Below, piece after piece: positions 20,917 to 36,438 of a stretch of 64,000 nt of DNA. Each line of letters opens with the position of its first letter. Position 1 is the stretch's first letter. The translations under genes and the position numbers were made by a program. A model generated the notes under the pieces. It ran no database searches and was not told where the DNA came from. It saw only the letters and a list, made by a program, of their open reading frames with translations. This DNA comes from Demequina phytophila. GTDB taxonomy: Bacteria; Actinomycetota; Actinomycetes; Actinomycetales; Demequinaceae. Location of the stretch: positions 62,001-126,000 of the forward strand of contig NZ_BBLW01000008.1 in NCBI RefSeq assembly GCF_000971135.1, written 5' to 3'.

Positions 20917-21290
20917 TACTTCTTCTCCATCTTCGCGCCGTAGCGGCTACGAGCCTGCTTGCGGTTCTTGACACCCTGGGTGTCGAGCGAGCCACGGATG
21001 ATCTTGTAGCGGACACCGGGGAGGTCCTTCACACGACCGCCACGCACGAGCACGATCGAGTGCTCCTGGAGGTTGTGGCCCTCACCGGGGATGTACGCGG
21101 TGACCTCGATGCCGGTCGAGAGGCGGACACGCGCCACCTTGCGCAGCGCCGAGTTCGGCTTCTTGGGGGTCGTCGTGTAGACGCGCGTGCACACGCCGCG
21201 ACGCTGGGGGCTCGACTGAAGAGCCGGGGTCTTGGTCTTCGAGGCCTTGGGGTGGCGGCCCTTCCTGACCAGCTGCTGAATCGTAGGCAC
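20916..21290 (-). CDS. rpsL: 30S ribosomal protein S12
   Basis: Decoding-centre protein of 124 residues. Lys43 ([12 protein letters not shown]) and Lys88 (GGRVKDLPG), the usual streptomycin-resistance positions, are both wild type, so streptomycin sensitivity is predicted at this locus. The start GTG/ATG context is the family start [12 protein letters not shown]. It is the first gene of the str operon. Confidence 0.98.
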   Translation of the reverse strand: MPTIQQLVRKGRHPKASKTKTPALQSSPQRRGVCTRVYTTTPKKPNSALRKVARVRLSTGIEVTAYIPGEGHNLQEHSIVLVRGGRVKDLPGVRYKIIRGSLDTQGVKNRKQARSRYGAKMEKK

Positions 21291-21307
21291 TACTTCTCCG
21301 TGTCTCT

Positions 21308-21365
21308 GTGGTTCTGCGGGAACGTTTTATTCGTGTCGGCCCGACCCCCGCGCCCGGGCGTGTCG
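21308..21365 (-). promoter_or_regulatory. rpsL leader element shared with the rpsJ leader
   Basis: Positions 21340-21365 match the rpsJ leader block (16728-16753) at 25 of 26 bases, and 21308-21317 match 16688-16697 exactly. Order and orientation are the same in both leaders. The gap between blocks is 22 nt here and 30 nt before rpsJ. The element lies downstream of the predicted rpsL transcription start, so it would be in the RNA. Confidence 0.6.
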
Positions 21366-21427
21366 TTCCATCGGGTGTCGCACCGTGGGCGCGACTCGGG
21401 GGCCCGGCGACGCGGGCACAAGCATCT

Positions 21428-21456
21428 AAGATACCTGCGCTCCGCGCCGCCGTCAA
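21428..21456 (-). promoter_or_regulatory. Probable str operon promoter (rpsL)
   Basis: On the minus strand: -35 box TTGACG (21451-21456), 17-bp spacer, -10 box TATCTT (21428-21433). This is among the best sigma70-type matches in the window. The leader before rpsL would be about 130 nt. Confidence 0.7.
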
Positions 21457-21489
21457 AAGCGGACTGCGCCCGCCGGCCCCGTCGTAAGG

Positions 21490-25362
<3,873 letters not shown>

Positions 25363-25436
25363 GGTTCTACTTCCTTACTGCCGGCTGGTGTGCCGGCACC
25401 GAAAACTTCTTCTGTATGGAGTGAGCTCGAAGCTCG

Positions 25437-28910
<3,474 letters not shown>

Positions 28911-29050
28911 GGGTGGTTCCTTCCCTTTATGATCGTGCGTGACCACGATGCCTAGCCGCGGCTCCACCGGATCCTGGGGCGAAACCCGCTACAAGCGGAC
29001 GCACGCCAGGTAGGCATTTGAGGGCAGGGCGATAGACAGCGCAAGTCGTC

Positions 29051-29079
29051 AGACTACAGCGCCGCGCAAGGTTTGTCCA
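29051..29079 (-). promoter_or_regulatory. Possible internal promoter for rpoB-rpoC
   Basis: On the minus strand: -35 box TGGACA (29074-29079), 17-bp spacer, -10 box TAGTCT (29051-29056). It lies about 140 nt before the rpoB start. It would let rpoBC be transcribed despite the hairpin after rplL. Confidence 0.5.
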
Positions 29080-29134
29080 CTCGCCCGGCGCCGCAGCGCC
29101 AGCCGACACGCCGACGGTTCCCGAATTGCGACAC

Positions 29135-29185
29135 GGGACGATGCCCGGGCCCGCCTCCGCGCGCACGGAACCCGCGCATCGTCCC
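29135..29185. repeat. Inverted pair of the GGGACGATGC motif
   Basis: One copy (29135-29144) and its reverse complement (29176-29185), separated by 31 bp. The flanks extend the pairing with CCCGGG-type sequence. It is placed between the rplL hairpin and the rpoB promoter. Confidence 0.7.
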
Positions 29186-29197
29186 CCGGGAACGGCA

Positions 29198-29233
29198 GAA
29201 CGGGGCCGGGTCCTCGCGGACCCGACCCCGTTC
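29198..29233 (-). terminator. Hairpin after rplL (terminator or attenuator)
   Basis: Arms of 16 bases (29198-29213 and 29218-29233) with one mismatch and a 4-nt loop, 26 bp after the rplL stop on the minus strand. It resembles the partial terminator between rplL and rpoB in other bacteria. Confidence 0.7.
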
Positions 29234-29259
29234 AGAAGGTGCGGCTGAAGCCGTGCGAA

Positions 29260-29646
29260 CTACTTGAGCTCGACGGTGGCGCCGGCGGCCTCGAGCTGAG
29301 CCTTGGCCTTCTCGGCGTCGTCCTTCTTCGCGCCCTCGAGGACGGCCTTGGGGGCCTCGTCCACGAGCGCCTTCGCCTCGCCCAGGCCGAGACCGGTGAG
29401 CGCGCGGACCTCCTTGATGACCTGGATCTTCTTGTCGCCGACGGCGGCGAGGAAGACGTCGAACTCGTCCTTCTCCTCGACCTCGGCAGCGGCCTCGCCG
29501 CCGGCGGCGGGGGCAGCGGCAACGGCGACCGGAGCGGCGGCGGTGACCTCGAAGGTCTCCTCGAACGCCTTCACGAACTCCGAGAGCTCGATGAGCGAGA
29601 GCTCCTTGAACTGCTCGATGAGCTCCTCGGTGGTGAGCTTAGCCAT
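29260..29646 (-). CDS. rplL: 50S ribosomal protein L7/L12
   Basis: Stalk protein that recruits translation GTPases, present in several copies per ribosome. It has 128 residues: an N-terminal dimerisation helix ([20 protein letters not shown]), an Ala-rich hinge and a C-terminal domain ([20 protein letters not shown]). Confidence 0.98.
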   Translation of the reverse strand: MAKLTTEELIEQFKELSLIELSEFVKAFEETFEVTAAAPVAVAAAPAAGGEAAAEVEEKDEFDVFLAAVGDKKIQVIKEVRALTGLGLGEAKALVDEAPKAVLEGAKKDDAEKAKAQLEAAGATVELK

Positions 29647-29703
29647 GATGACTTCCTTCTCTCTTGCCTGCGTGAAGCAGATGTGTGTAGTGGGGTGCGG
29701 CCC

Positions 29704-30225
29704 TTAGGCCGCGTCTTCCTGCTTCGCACGCAGGGCGTCGACGGCGCGCGCTGCCTGAGCAAGCGGTGCCTGGAACAGGTATGCAGCACCAAAGAGCGAC
29801 GCCTTCATGGCGCCGGCAGCCTTGGCGAGCAGAACCTCGCGGGACTCGAGGTCCGCCAGCTTCTTGACCTCATCAGCAGAGATCACCTTGCCCTCGAGAA
29901 CGCCGCCCTTGATGACGAGCTTGTCGTTCTCCTTGGCAAAAGCCTTGAGACCCTTCGCAGCCTCGACCGGGTCACCGGTCACGAATGCGATGGCCGTGGG
30001 GCCGGTCAGAAGGTCGTCGAGACCCTCGATGCCGGCGTCCTTGGCCGCGAGCGCCGTCAGAGTGTTCTTCGCGACCTTGTAGGTCGCGGCGCCGCGGATC
30101 TCACCGCGCAGCTTCGCGAGCTGCGGGACGGAGAGGCCGCGGTACTCGGTGATCAGCACCGCCGCGGAGCTGCGGAAGTCGTCCGCGAGCTCTGCAACAG
30201 CGTTCACCTTGTCTGGCGTCGCCAT
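29704..30225 (-). CDS. rplJ: 50S ribosomal protein L10
   Basis: Stalk base that anchors L7/L12 dimers and, as the L10-L12 complex, usually represses its own mRNA by binding the leader. It has 173 residues, [17 protein letters not shown] onward, with the [15 protein letters not shown] region. A long structured leader lies upstream. Confidence 0.98.
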   Translation of the reverse strand: MATPDKVNAVAELADDFRSSAAVLITEYRGLSVPQLAKLRGEIRGAATYKVAKNTLTALAAKDAGIEGLDDLLTGPTAIAFVTGDPVEAAKGLKAFAKENDKLVIKGGVLEGKVISADEVKKLADLESREVLLAKAAGAMKASLFGAAYLFQAPLAQAARAVDALRAKQEDAA

Positions 30226-30445
30226 GTTTGTCCTTCCTTCGGATGACCGCCCGTCCCATCCCCCACATGAGAAAGGCCCCGCGCAGGCGGGGCCGGGGGC
30301 CTGATCCGCAAACGGAAAGGGCGGCCCGTGGGCCGCCCAGACGTTCGCGCGCTCGGCGCTTCAGCTTCACCTGCGCTGGACCCCGCATGAGCGGGACTTC
30401 GGTCGAACCCGGGGAACCCGGGCCCGACGACCGGCGGTCTTGGGC
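30226..30445 (-). promoter_or_regulatory. Structured rplJ leader (probable L10 leader)
   Basis: About 220 nt lie between the predicted transcription start and rplJ. Perfect hairpins occur at 30319-30326/30331-30338 and 30275-30282/30287-30294, the latter followed in the mRNA by TTTCTC, which suggests an attenuator. The L10-binding kink-turn was not identified by eye, so the L10-leader label rests on position and known family behaviour. Confidence 0.5.
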
Positions 30446-30451
30446 TCGTCC

Positions 30452-30480
30452 ATAGTACGGGACGCGCGCATCGTCCGCAA
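30452..30480 (-). promoter_or_regulatory. Probable rplJ-rplL promoter
   Basis: On the minus strand: -35 box TTGCGG (30475-30480), 17-bp spacer, -10 box TACTAT (30452-30457). The spacer contains GGACGATGC (reverse complement at 30468-30476), a near-full copy of the window's recurrent motif. A full copy lies just upstream at 30492-30501. Confidence 0.65.
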
Positions 30481-30556
30481 ATCGAATGCGGGGGACGATG
30501 CGGCGGACGCCTGGCGCGCCCGGGTGAACCCGGCATCGTGCCCCGGGATGCGAGAA

Positions 30557-30587
30557 GGCCCGGCTCCCCCGCGGGGGGAGCCGGGCC
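30557..30587 (-). terminator. Terminator after rplA
   Basis: Arms of 14 bases (30557-30570 and 30574-30587) flank a 3-nt loop. On the minus strand the stem is followed by TTCTC. It lies about 100 bp after the rplA stop and before the rplJ promoter, separating rplKA from rplJL. Confidence 0.75.
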
Positions 30588-30688
30588 AGGAGCGGCGCGT
30601 GGGACGCGGTGGCGTCACGTGGGCCGCTCTGCTCCGCGTCCGTGCCGGGGTCGCCGGTCGGGGCGCGAGAGTCTGGGATGCCCGCTGC

Positions 30689-31387
30689 TTACGCCTCGGA
30701 CTTCGCGAGGGCGTCGATCGGGATGCCGGGGCCCTGCGTCGCCGAGATCGAGGCCTTGACGATGTAGCGGCCCTTCGAGGCGGACGGCTTGGCGCGGAGC
30801 ACCTCGTCGACCACGGCCTGGAAGTTCTCGAGCAGCTTCTCGTCGCCGAAGGACGCCTTGCCCAGCACGGTGTGCAGGTTGGCGTGCTTGTCGACGCGGA
30901 ACTCGATCTTTCCGCCCTTGATGTCGGACACGGCCTTCGCCACGTCCATCGTCACGGTGCCCGTCTTCGGGTTCGGCATGAGGCCACGGGGGCCGAGCAC
31001 GCGGCCCAGGCGGCCGACCTTGCCCATGAGGTCGGGCGTCGCCACGACGGCGTCGAAGTCCTGGCGGCCGGCGGCCACCTCCTCGATGAGCTCGTCGCCA
31101 CCGACGATGTCGGCGCCCGCCTCGCGGGCAGCCTCTGCCTTGTCACCGTTGGCGAAGACCAGGACCCTGGCGGTCTTGCCGGTGCCGTTCGGCAGGATGA
31201 CGGTGGAGCGGACCATCTGGTCCGCGTGACGGGGGTCGACGCCGAGCTTGAACACGACGTCGATGGTCGAGTCGGTGTTCTTCGAGGACGTCTTCTGAGC
31301 GAGGCGGAGGGCCTCGATCGGCGTGTACAGCTGGCCACGGTCGACGAGCTGGGCTGCGTCGCGGTAAGCCTTGGAGCGCTTGGTCAT
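30689..31387 (-). CDS. rplA: 50S ribosomal protein L1
   Basis: Mobile stalk protein at the E site that represses rplKA translation in E. coli. It has 232 residues, with the L1 signature region [16 protein letters not shown] and [18 protein letters not shown]. It is the second gene of rplK-rplA. Confidence 0.98.
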   Translation of the reverse strand: MTKRSKAYRDAAQLVDRGQLYTPIEALRLAQKTSSKNTDSTIDVVFKLGVDPRHADQMVRSTVILPNGTGKTARVLVFANGDKAEAAREAGADIVGGDELIEEVAAGRQDFDAVVATPDLMGKVGRLGRVLGPRGLMPNPKTGTVTMDVAKAVSDIKGGKIEFRVDKHANLHTVLGKASFGDEKLLENFQAVVDEVLRAKPSASKGRYIVKASISATQGPGIPIDALAKSEA

Positions 31388-31452
31388 CTGCGTTGTTCCT
31401 TTGCAGTTCGTGGTGCGGGCCAGCGCGGCCCTGCCACTGAGGTGGGAGGTCC

Positions 31453-31887
31453 TTAGGAGACCGTGATGCCCATGGAGCGGGCGGTGCCGGCGATGATCTT
31501 CGCGGCGGCGTCGATGTCGTTGGCGTTGAGGTCGGCCATCTTGGCCTCGGCGATCTCACGCACCTGAGCGTCGGTCAGGTTCGCGACCTTGACGGTGTGC
31601 GGGGTCGACGAGCCCTTGGCGACGCCGGCTGCCTTCTTGATGAGCTCGGCGGCCGGAGGCGTCTTGAGCACGAACGTGAACGAGCGGTCCTCGTACACGG
31701 TGATCTCGACGGGCACGACGTTGCCACGCTGCGACTCGGTCGCGGCGTTGTACGCCTTGCAGAACTCCATGATGTTGACGCCGTGCTGACCGAGCGCCGG
31801 ACCGACCGGCGGGGCAGGGTTGGCGGCGCCGGCCTGGATCTGAAGCTTGATCAGCCCAGTGACCTTCTTCTTCTTCGCGGGTGCCAT
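31453..31887 (-). CDS. rplK: 50S ribosomal protein L11
   Basis: GTPase-associated-centre protein that binds 23S rRNA with L10 and is needed for RelA activation. It has 144 residues, with [20 protein letters not shown] and the proline-rich linker typical of L11. It follows nusG. Confidence 0.98.
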   Translation of the reverse strand: MAPAKKKKVTGLIKLQIQAGAANPAPPVGPALGQHGVNIMEFCKAYNAATESQRGNVVPVEITVYEDRSFTFVLKTPPAAELIKKAAGVAKGSSTPHTVKVANLTDAQVREIAEAKMADLNANDIDAAAKIIAGTARSMGITVS

Positions 31888-31947
31888 GTTGAGGGTCCTT
31901 ATCTTGTTGCCTGTGCGGCTTGGCGGCCGCAGGTTCGCTGTCGCGAG

Positions 31948-32706
31948 CTAGATCTTGGTGACCTGGGTGAACGACAGCTCGACCGGGGTCTCCCGGCCGA
32001 AGATGGAGACGAGCACGTGGAGCTTCTGGCTCTCAGCCGAGATCTCCGAGATCGTGCCCGGGAGGGTCGCGAACGGGCCGTCGATGACGGTGACCGACTC
32101 GCCGACCTCGAACTCGACCTCGACGGGGGCCTGCGTGGTGGCGGACTCCTCGGCGGCGGCCGCCTCGGCCACCTCCTTGGGCGCCAGCATCGAGTAGACC
32201 TCGTCGATGGTGAGCGGGACGGGGTTGTGGGCGTGGCCGACGAAGCCGGTCACACCCGGGGTGTTGCGCACGGCGCCCCACGACTCGTCCGTGAGGTACA
32301 TGCGCACCAGGACGTATCCGGGCATCCGGACGCGGGTGACGAGCTTGCGCTGGCCGCCCTTGATCTCCGCGACCTCTTCCATGGTCACCTCGACCTGGAA
32401 GATGTAGTCCTCCATGTGGAGGCTCTCGATGCGGTGCTCGATCGCGGCCTTCACGCGCTTCTCGTGACCCGAGTAGCTGTGGACCACGTACCAGTCGCCC
32501 TCAAGGGTGCGGAGGCGGGACTTGAACTCGGCGACCGGGTCGGCGATCGGGGCGTCGATGTCGGCCTCGACCGCATCGTCCGCCTGCGGCTCGTCGGCGA
32601 TCTGCTCGTCCGCGGTCAGCTCGTCCGCGGGGGTCGCCTCGGCGACCTCGGGCTCCAGGCCGTCGATCTCGCTCATCACCGTCTCGTCACTCTTCTCGTC
32701 GCTCAT
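31948..32706 (-). CDS. nusG: Transcription termination/antitermination factor NusG
   Basis: Couples RNA polymerase to Rho or to S10 on the ribosome. It has 252 residues. About 65 acidic N-terminal residues typical of actinobacteria come first, followed by the NGN domain ([20 protein letters not shown] to [11 protein letters not shown]) and a C-terminal KOW domain ([21 protein letters not shown]). ATG at 32706 has a GGGGAG site. It lies 23 bp after secE. Confidence 0.97.
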   Translation of the reverse strand: MSDEKSDETVMSEIDGLEPEVAEATPADELTADEQIADEPQADDAVEADIDAPIADPVAEFKSRLRTLEGDWYVVHSYSGHEKRVKAAIEHRIESLHMEDYIFQVEVTMEEVAEIKGGQRKLVTRVRMPGYVLVRMYLTDESWGAVRNTPGVTGFVGHAHNPVPLTIDEVYSMLAPKEVAEAAAAEESATTQAPVEVEFEVGESVTVIDGPFATLPGTISEISAESQKLHVLVSIFGRETPVELSFTQVTKI

Positions 32707-32729
32707 CACTCACTCCCCTTGAGGCGGCC

Positions 32730-32987
32730 TCAGCCGCCGAACACCTTCGCCGAGACCCAGCCGAACACGAAGTCCAGCGCGAACACCAGGATCATCATCA
32801 CGGCCACGAAGCCGAGAACGATCCAGATGTAGCGGATCAGCTCCTGGCGCGTGGGGGTGACCACACGTCGCAGCTCGGAGATGACCTGGCGCACGAACAG
32901 CGCGATGCGTCCGAAGATGTTCAGACCCTCGCGCGACTCGTGCCGCGGGTCCTTCTCTCCGGAATCCGTCACGGCAGATTCGCTCAC
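32730..32987 (-). CDS. secE: Preprotein translocase subunit SecE
   Basis: Clamp subunit of SecYEG. It has 85 residues: an amphipathic helix (FVRQVISELRRVVTPTRQEL) followed by a single membrane segment at about 54-77. The start is GTG at 32987 with a GAAGGA site. It lies next to tRNA-Trp and nusG, the conserved actinobacterial arrangement. Confidence 0.96.
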   Translation of the reverse strand: MSESAVTDSGEKDPRHESREGLNIFGRIALFVRQVISELRRVVTPTRQELIRYIWIVLGFVAVMMILVFALDFVFGWVSAKVFGG

Positions 32988-33036
32988 CGAAAAGTCCTTC
33001 TCTCTGGATTGCGCTCGCGGGAGATCCCCGCGTACG

Positions 33037-33109
33037 CAGGGCAGGAGGGACTCGAACCCACAACCGCCGGTTTTGGAGACCGGTGCGCTACCAATTGCGC
33101 CACTGCCCT
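33037..33109 (-). tRNA. trpT: tRNA-Trp (CCA anticodon)
   Basis: Complete 73-nt cloverleaf on the minus strand. The acceptor stem AGGGCAG pairs with CTGCCCT, the anticodon loop is CTCCAAA with anticodon CCA, and the T arm contains GGTTCGAGTCC. The 3' CCA is not encoded. tRNA-Trp upstream of secE is a conserved arrangement in actinobacteria. Confidence 0.97.
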
Positions 33110-33448
33110 TCGGGATCCCTCACGGGGCCCCGCGGCTCATGTCCCTCTGCCCTGCTGCAACCCGCCCGAAGGCGCGAACCAGCCTGACGAAAGTCAATCG
33201 CCGACGTCACATGTTACGCGGTTCCGGGAGAGAAGTCGAACCCGGGTTCGTGGGCGGCCTCGTCGCCACCCGCCATGTGCGCCGGACCAGAGTAGCGGAC
33301 GGCGGGGAAGGCGCGGGACGGCAGTGTCGGGCGGGTGCGTCGTGTGGACTTCCAATGACACTTGGGACTCGTGCATTCTCCCGTGAAGGATGTGACTGCA
33401 CCGCAGGCCACTTGAGTGCGATCGAGCCACAAGCGTCCTTGGCAGTCA
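33110..33448. other. 339-bp region without a gene, between tRNA-Trp and the DUF559 gene
   Basis: No convincing gene is present. The only structure recognised is repeat copy A at 33347-33394. A promoter for tRNA-Trp must lie here, but I could not read one with confidence (a TTGACT at about 33210 on the minus strand lacks a good -10). Confidence 0.6.
33347..33394 (+). repeat. 48-bp dispersed repeat, copy A
   Basis: Matches copy B at 34418-34465 at 42 of 48 positions in the same orientation. The core reads CCAATGAC, then GACTCGTGC, then GTGAAGGATGTG. It lies on the downstream side of the DUF559 gene. Confidence 0.75.
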
Positions 33449-34306
33449 TCAGGCTGCGGGGCTCGATGCGGTCATCAGGAGCGCCCGCACCTGACGGGCG
33501 ATCAATCCGCGCGATCGTCGCACCACCGAATAGGGGTAGCGGAGCCGCGAGATGCCCCGCAGCGCGAGCTCTCTGTCACGGCGCTCGTCCTCCTCCATCG
33601 CCTCCGGGCTCGAGTGGTACGTGAGCCCGTCCACCTCGACAACCACGCGCCCTTCGACCACCAGGTCGACGTGGCCGACACCTGGGATCAGCACCTGAGG
33701 CTCGACCGCGAGGCCTGCGGCCTTCAGCTCCATGCGCGCCAGGGTCTCGCCTGGCGCTTGTGAGCGCGGCTCGGCTTGGACGGCGAGCCACGACCGTCGG
33801 GGAATCGCGGTTGCCGTGAGCCGCCACACGTCGTCCGTGGTGAGGAGCTCGCGGTTGAGCGCGGCGTCGAGTGCGACCAGTTGCTCGAGCGCCGGCACGC
33901 ACGCGCCCAGATGGTCGATGATGGCAAGAGCTGGCGCGCAGAGCGCGTCTCCTTCAGCGGTCACCCCGCGCGCGAGCCTGTGGAGCACCAGGTCACGTCG
34001 CCTGCGCCGATCGTCCGCGACGAGTCCGCGGTCGGCCGGGAGCGCGAGGTGAAGACCTCGCGGCGTGCGGAGGAGCGGCAGGTCCAACCACCGTGCTGCG
34101 CTGACACAGGTCAGCTGCGCGGACAGGACTCGCGTGCGCACCGCCCAAGACGATGCCTCCTTGACCGCGAAGCAACCCCGATGCGGTCGGACGAGTAGTC
34201 CGCGCTCCACCGCCGCCATGAGTTGCCGGTCGGTGAACCCGAGCCGCAGCAGGTGTGCACGGCGCGCGCACCCGCCCAGACCGGCCACAGCCCCCACGAC
34301 ATCCAT
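33449..34306 (-). CDS. AbiEi-like winged helix plus DUF559 endonuclease-fold protein
   Basis: The 285-residue protein has two parts. The N-terminus (about 8-45: GCARRAHLLRLGF, then RGLLVRPHRGCFAV) resembles the helix-turn-helix of AbiEi-type antitoxins. The C-terminus (about 190-285) resembles DUF559/Vsr-like nucleases: RMELKAAGL, VGHVDLVVEGRVVVEVDG, a YH after it, then DRELALRGISRLRYPY. The Asp and Glu-x-Asp pair could be the PD-(D/E)XK metal site. ATG at 34306 is preferred. An earlier ATG at 34426 falls inside the flanking repeat. No partner toxin is adjacent. It lies next to tRNA-Trp between two copies of a repeat, which suggests an acquired or movable gene. The biological role is unknown. 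Confidence 0.8.
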   Translation of the reverse strand: MDVVGAVAGLGGCARRAHLLRLGFTDRQLMAAVERGLLVRPHRGCFAVKEASSWAVRTRVLSAQLTCVSAARWLDLPLLRTPRGLHLALPADRGLVADDRRRRRDLVLHRLARGVTAEGDALCAPALAIIDHLGACVPALEQLVALDAALNRELLTTDDVWRLTATAIPRRSWLAVQAEPRSQAPGETLARMELKAAGLAVEPQVLIPGVGHVDLVVEGRVVVEVDGLTYHSSPEAMEEDERRDRELALRGISRLRYPYSVVRRSRGLIARQVRALLMTASSPAA

Positions 34307-34621
34307 CGCCCGAGCGTCGCCGCTCGACGAGGGGGGCGCGAGCGTAGACCGCGCATCTGAGGATGAACACAGTTGCACCGCAACCTGGGTGCATCGGCTC
34401 GGCGCCAATGAACCGACGACTCCCAATGACGTTTGAGACTCGTGCGTTCTCGCGTGAAGGATGTGTTCGTCTCACGAGTCGATCCGCGTCTCATCGCTCG
34501 CAAGTGTCATTGGGAGTCGCCACCGTGCCGCTCCCCGCCCCGTCACCACCCCGCGCGCTCTCCCATGCCAGGTATTACCGTGAGATCGGGGGCAGGACAC
34601 AGCACAACAGGGGGCACCGCC
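34307..34621. other. 315-bp region between the DUF559 and PLDc_N/SHOCT genes
   Basis: Divergent intergenic region with no gene seen. It contains the 101-bp repeat element B/C (34418-34518). Promoters for both flanking genes are expected here but were not assigned. Confidence 0.6.
34418..34518 (+). repeat. Imperfect 101-bp palindromic element, repeat copies B and C
   Basis: Copy B (34418-34465) matches copy A (33347-33394) at 42 of 48 positions. Its first 18 bases return in inverted orientation at 34501-34518 (copy C). Inside, GACTCGTG and CACGAGTC (34473-34480) form a second inverted pair. The result is a nested hairpin similar to small non-autonomous mobile or REP-like elements. Confidence 0.7.
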
Positions 34622-35035
34622 ATGGACTTCTTCGCCAACTTCCTCGACATCCTCTGGTGGTCACTGTGGATCACCATCTGGGTGATGTTCATCTTCCTGA
34701 TGATCCGGTTCGTGATCGACGCATGGCGGGACGACGAGATCGGCACCGGCGCCAAGGTCGGGTGGACGCTGCTGCTGATCCTCCTTCCCGCGCTCGGCGC
34801 GCTCATCTACCTCCTCGCGCGGGGCAGGGGCATGGCCGAGCGCGACATGGCCGCGGCCCGCGACTATCGGGCCGCGGAGGTGGAGTACACCAGGAGCCTC
34901 GCATACGACGACGCGGACATCGACGTGCTCACGCGACAGCCCGCCACCGAGATCTCCCGCGCGAAGGCGCTGCTCGACTCCGGAGCGATCACGCCGGAGG
35001 AGTACGCGCAGCTCAAGGCGCGGGCCCTCGCCTAG
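34622..35035 (+). CDS. PLDc_N / SHOCT domain membrane protein
   Basis: A 137-residue protein with two membrane segments (about 8-30 and 46-66) like the phospholipase D nuclease N-terminal (PLDc_N) domain, and a short C-terminal oligomerisation motif of the SHOCT type (ISRAKALLDSGAITPEEYAQ). No nuclease or cardiolipin synthase catalytic domain follows. Function unknown. ATG at 34622 begins the family-like MDFFANFLDILWW. Confidence 0.85.
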   Translation: MDFFANFLDILWWSLWITIWVMFIFLMIRFVIDAWRDDEIGTGAKVGWTLLLILLPALGALIYLLARGRGMAERDMAAARDYRAAEVEYTRSLAYDDADIDVLTRQPATEISRAKALLDSGAITPEEYAQLKARALA

Positions 35036-35122
35036 TCCGCGAGCGCCCGCCGCCGTGCCGGTCCGCGCGGAGGTGCACGCGTCCCACATCGCGGACACCG
35101 CCGCGGGGGCGCAGGTGGAACA

Positions 35123-36334
35123 ATGACCCGCATGAAGCCCGCACGCCGTGTCTCCGCCCGCCTCGGCGCCATCGCGCCGTCCGCCACCCTCGCCGTCGAC
35201 TCGAAGGCGAAGGCGCTCAAGGCCGCCGGCCGCCCCGTGATCGGGTTCGGCGCCGGCGAGCCCGACTTCCCCACGCCCGACTTCATCGTCGAGGCGGCGG
35301 TCGCGGCCGCGCGTGAGCCGCGCAACCACCGCTACACGCCCGCGGCCGGCCTGCCCGAGCTCAAGCAGGCGATCGCGGACAAGACGCTGCGCGACAGCGG
35401 CTACGAGATCGATCCCGCCCAGGTCATCGTCACCAACGGTGGCAAGCAGGCCGTGTTCCAGGCATTCGCCGCGATCGTCGACCCGGGCGACGAGGTCCTC
35501 CTCCCCGCCCCGTACTGGACCACCTACCCCGAGGCCATCGCGCTCGCCGGCGGCTCCGCCGTCGAGGTGTTCGCCGGCGCCGACCAGGAGTACCTCGTCA
35601 CCGTCGAGCAGCTCGAGGCCGCCCGCACGGAGCGCACGAAGGCCCTGCTGTTCTGCAGCCCGTCGAACCCCACCGGCGCCGTCTACTCGCCCGAGCAGAC
35701 CAAGGCGATCGGCGAGTGGGCCCTCGAGCACGGCATCTGGGTCCTCACCGACGAGATCTACGAGCACCTCACCTACGACGACGCGACGTTCACCCCCATC
35801 GTCAAGGCGGTCCCCGAGCTCGCCGACCAGACGATCGTCCTCAACGGCGTCGCCAAGACCTACGCGATGACCGGATGGCGCGTGGGCTGGATGGTCTCCC
35901 CCGCCGACGTCACCAAGGCCGCGGCGAACTTCCAGAGCCACCTCACGTCGAACGTCGCGAACGTGTCGCAGCGCGCGGCGATCGCGGCGCTCGAGGGCGG
36001 CCTCGAGGAGGTCCACCAGATGCGCGAGGCGTTCGACCGCCGTCGCCGCACCATGGTCGACATGCTCCGCCAGATCGACGGCGTGGTGTGCCCCACCCCG
36101 AAGGGCGCGTTCTACGCGTACCCGTCGGTCGAGGGCCTCATCGGCCGCACCGTCGGCGGCGTCGAGATCGCCTCGAGCGCGGACCTCGCGACCGTGATCC
36201 TCGAGCAGGCAGAGGTGGCGGTGGTCCCCGGCGAGGCGTTCGGCCCGTCCGGCTTCATGCGCCTCAGCTACGCGCTCGGCGACGAGGACCTGGTCGAGGG
36301 CGTCGGCCGCATCCAGAACCTGCTCGCCGGCTGA
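35123..36334 (+). CDS. aspC: Aspartate aminotransferase, class I/II PLP enzyme
   Basis: Transfers amino groups between aspartate and 2-oxoglutarate (or related substrates) using PLP. It has 403 residues. Landmarks are [24 protein letters not shown], the Schiff-base lysine at residue 245 in [14 protein letters not shown], and the C-terminal arginine region [13 protein letters not shown]. Its position between murB and tRNA-Trp-secE is conserved in actinobacteria. Exact substrate range is not shown by sequence. Confidence 0.93.
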   Translation: MTRMKPARRVSARLGAIAPSATLAVDSKAKALKAAGRPVIGFGAGEPDFPTPDFIVEAAVAAAREPRNHRYTPAAGLPELKQAIADKTLRDSGYEIDPAQVIVTNGGKQAVFQAFAAIVDPGDEVLLPAPYWTTYPEAIALAGGSAVEVFAGADQEYLVTVEQLEAARTERTKALLFCSPSNPTGAVYSPEQTKAIGEWALEHGIWVLTDEIYEHLTYDDATFTPIVKAVPELADQTIVLNGVAKTYAMTGWRVGWMVSPADVTKAAANFQSHLTSNVANVSQRAAIAALEGGLEEVHQMREAFDRRRRTMVDMLRQIDGVVCPTPKGAFYAYPSVEGLIGRTVGGVEIASSADLATVILEQAEVAVVPGEAFGPSGFMRLSYALGDEDLVEGVGRIQNLLAG

Positions 36335-36350
36335 CGCGCCGCCCGCGACC

Positions 36351-36390
36351 GGAAGGGGCGCATCGTTCCGCGGGACGATGCGCCCCTTCC
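36351..36390 (+). terminator. Terminator after aspC containing the GGGACGATGC motif
   Basis: Arms of 16 bp (36351-36366 and 36375-36390) with an 8-nt loop, 16 bp after the aspC stop. The descending arm and loop include GGGACGATGC (36372-36381), and the ascending arm carries its near complement. Confidence 0.8.
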
Positions 36391-36438
36391 GTCTCCCGGC
36401 GGAGGCACCTGGCGGGCGGGCTGGCTAGGCTCGACGGC

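Larger units (their letters stand above)
28911..29259. other. 349-bp rplL-rpoB intergenic region
   Basis: No gene is seen here. In transcription order it holds the hairpin after rplL, an inverted pair of the GGGACGATGC motif, a probable rpoB promoter and about 140 nt of rpoB leader. In other bacteria this gap is where rplJL and rpoBC expression are set apart by partial termination. Confidence 0.7.

Noticed and set aside
33037-33160. tRNA-Trp 3' end as an integration (att) site
   Set aside because: No direct copy of the tRNA 3' end was found nearby; only a 9-bp match in inverted orientation, which is not meaningful, and there is no integrase.
34306-34426. Longer start (34426) for the DUF559 gene
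   Set aside because: The extra 40 residues lie over the dispersed repeat and lack family similarity; the shorter start fits the HTH domain better.
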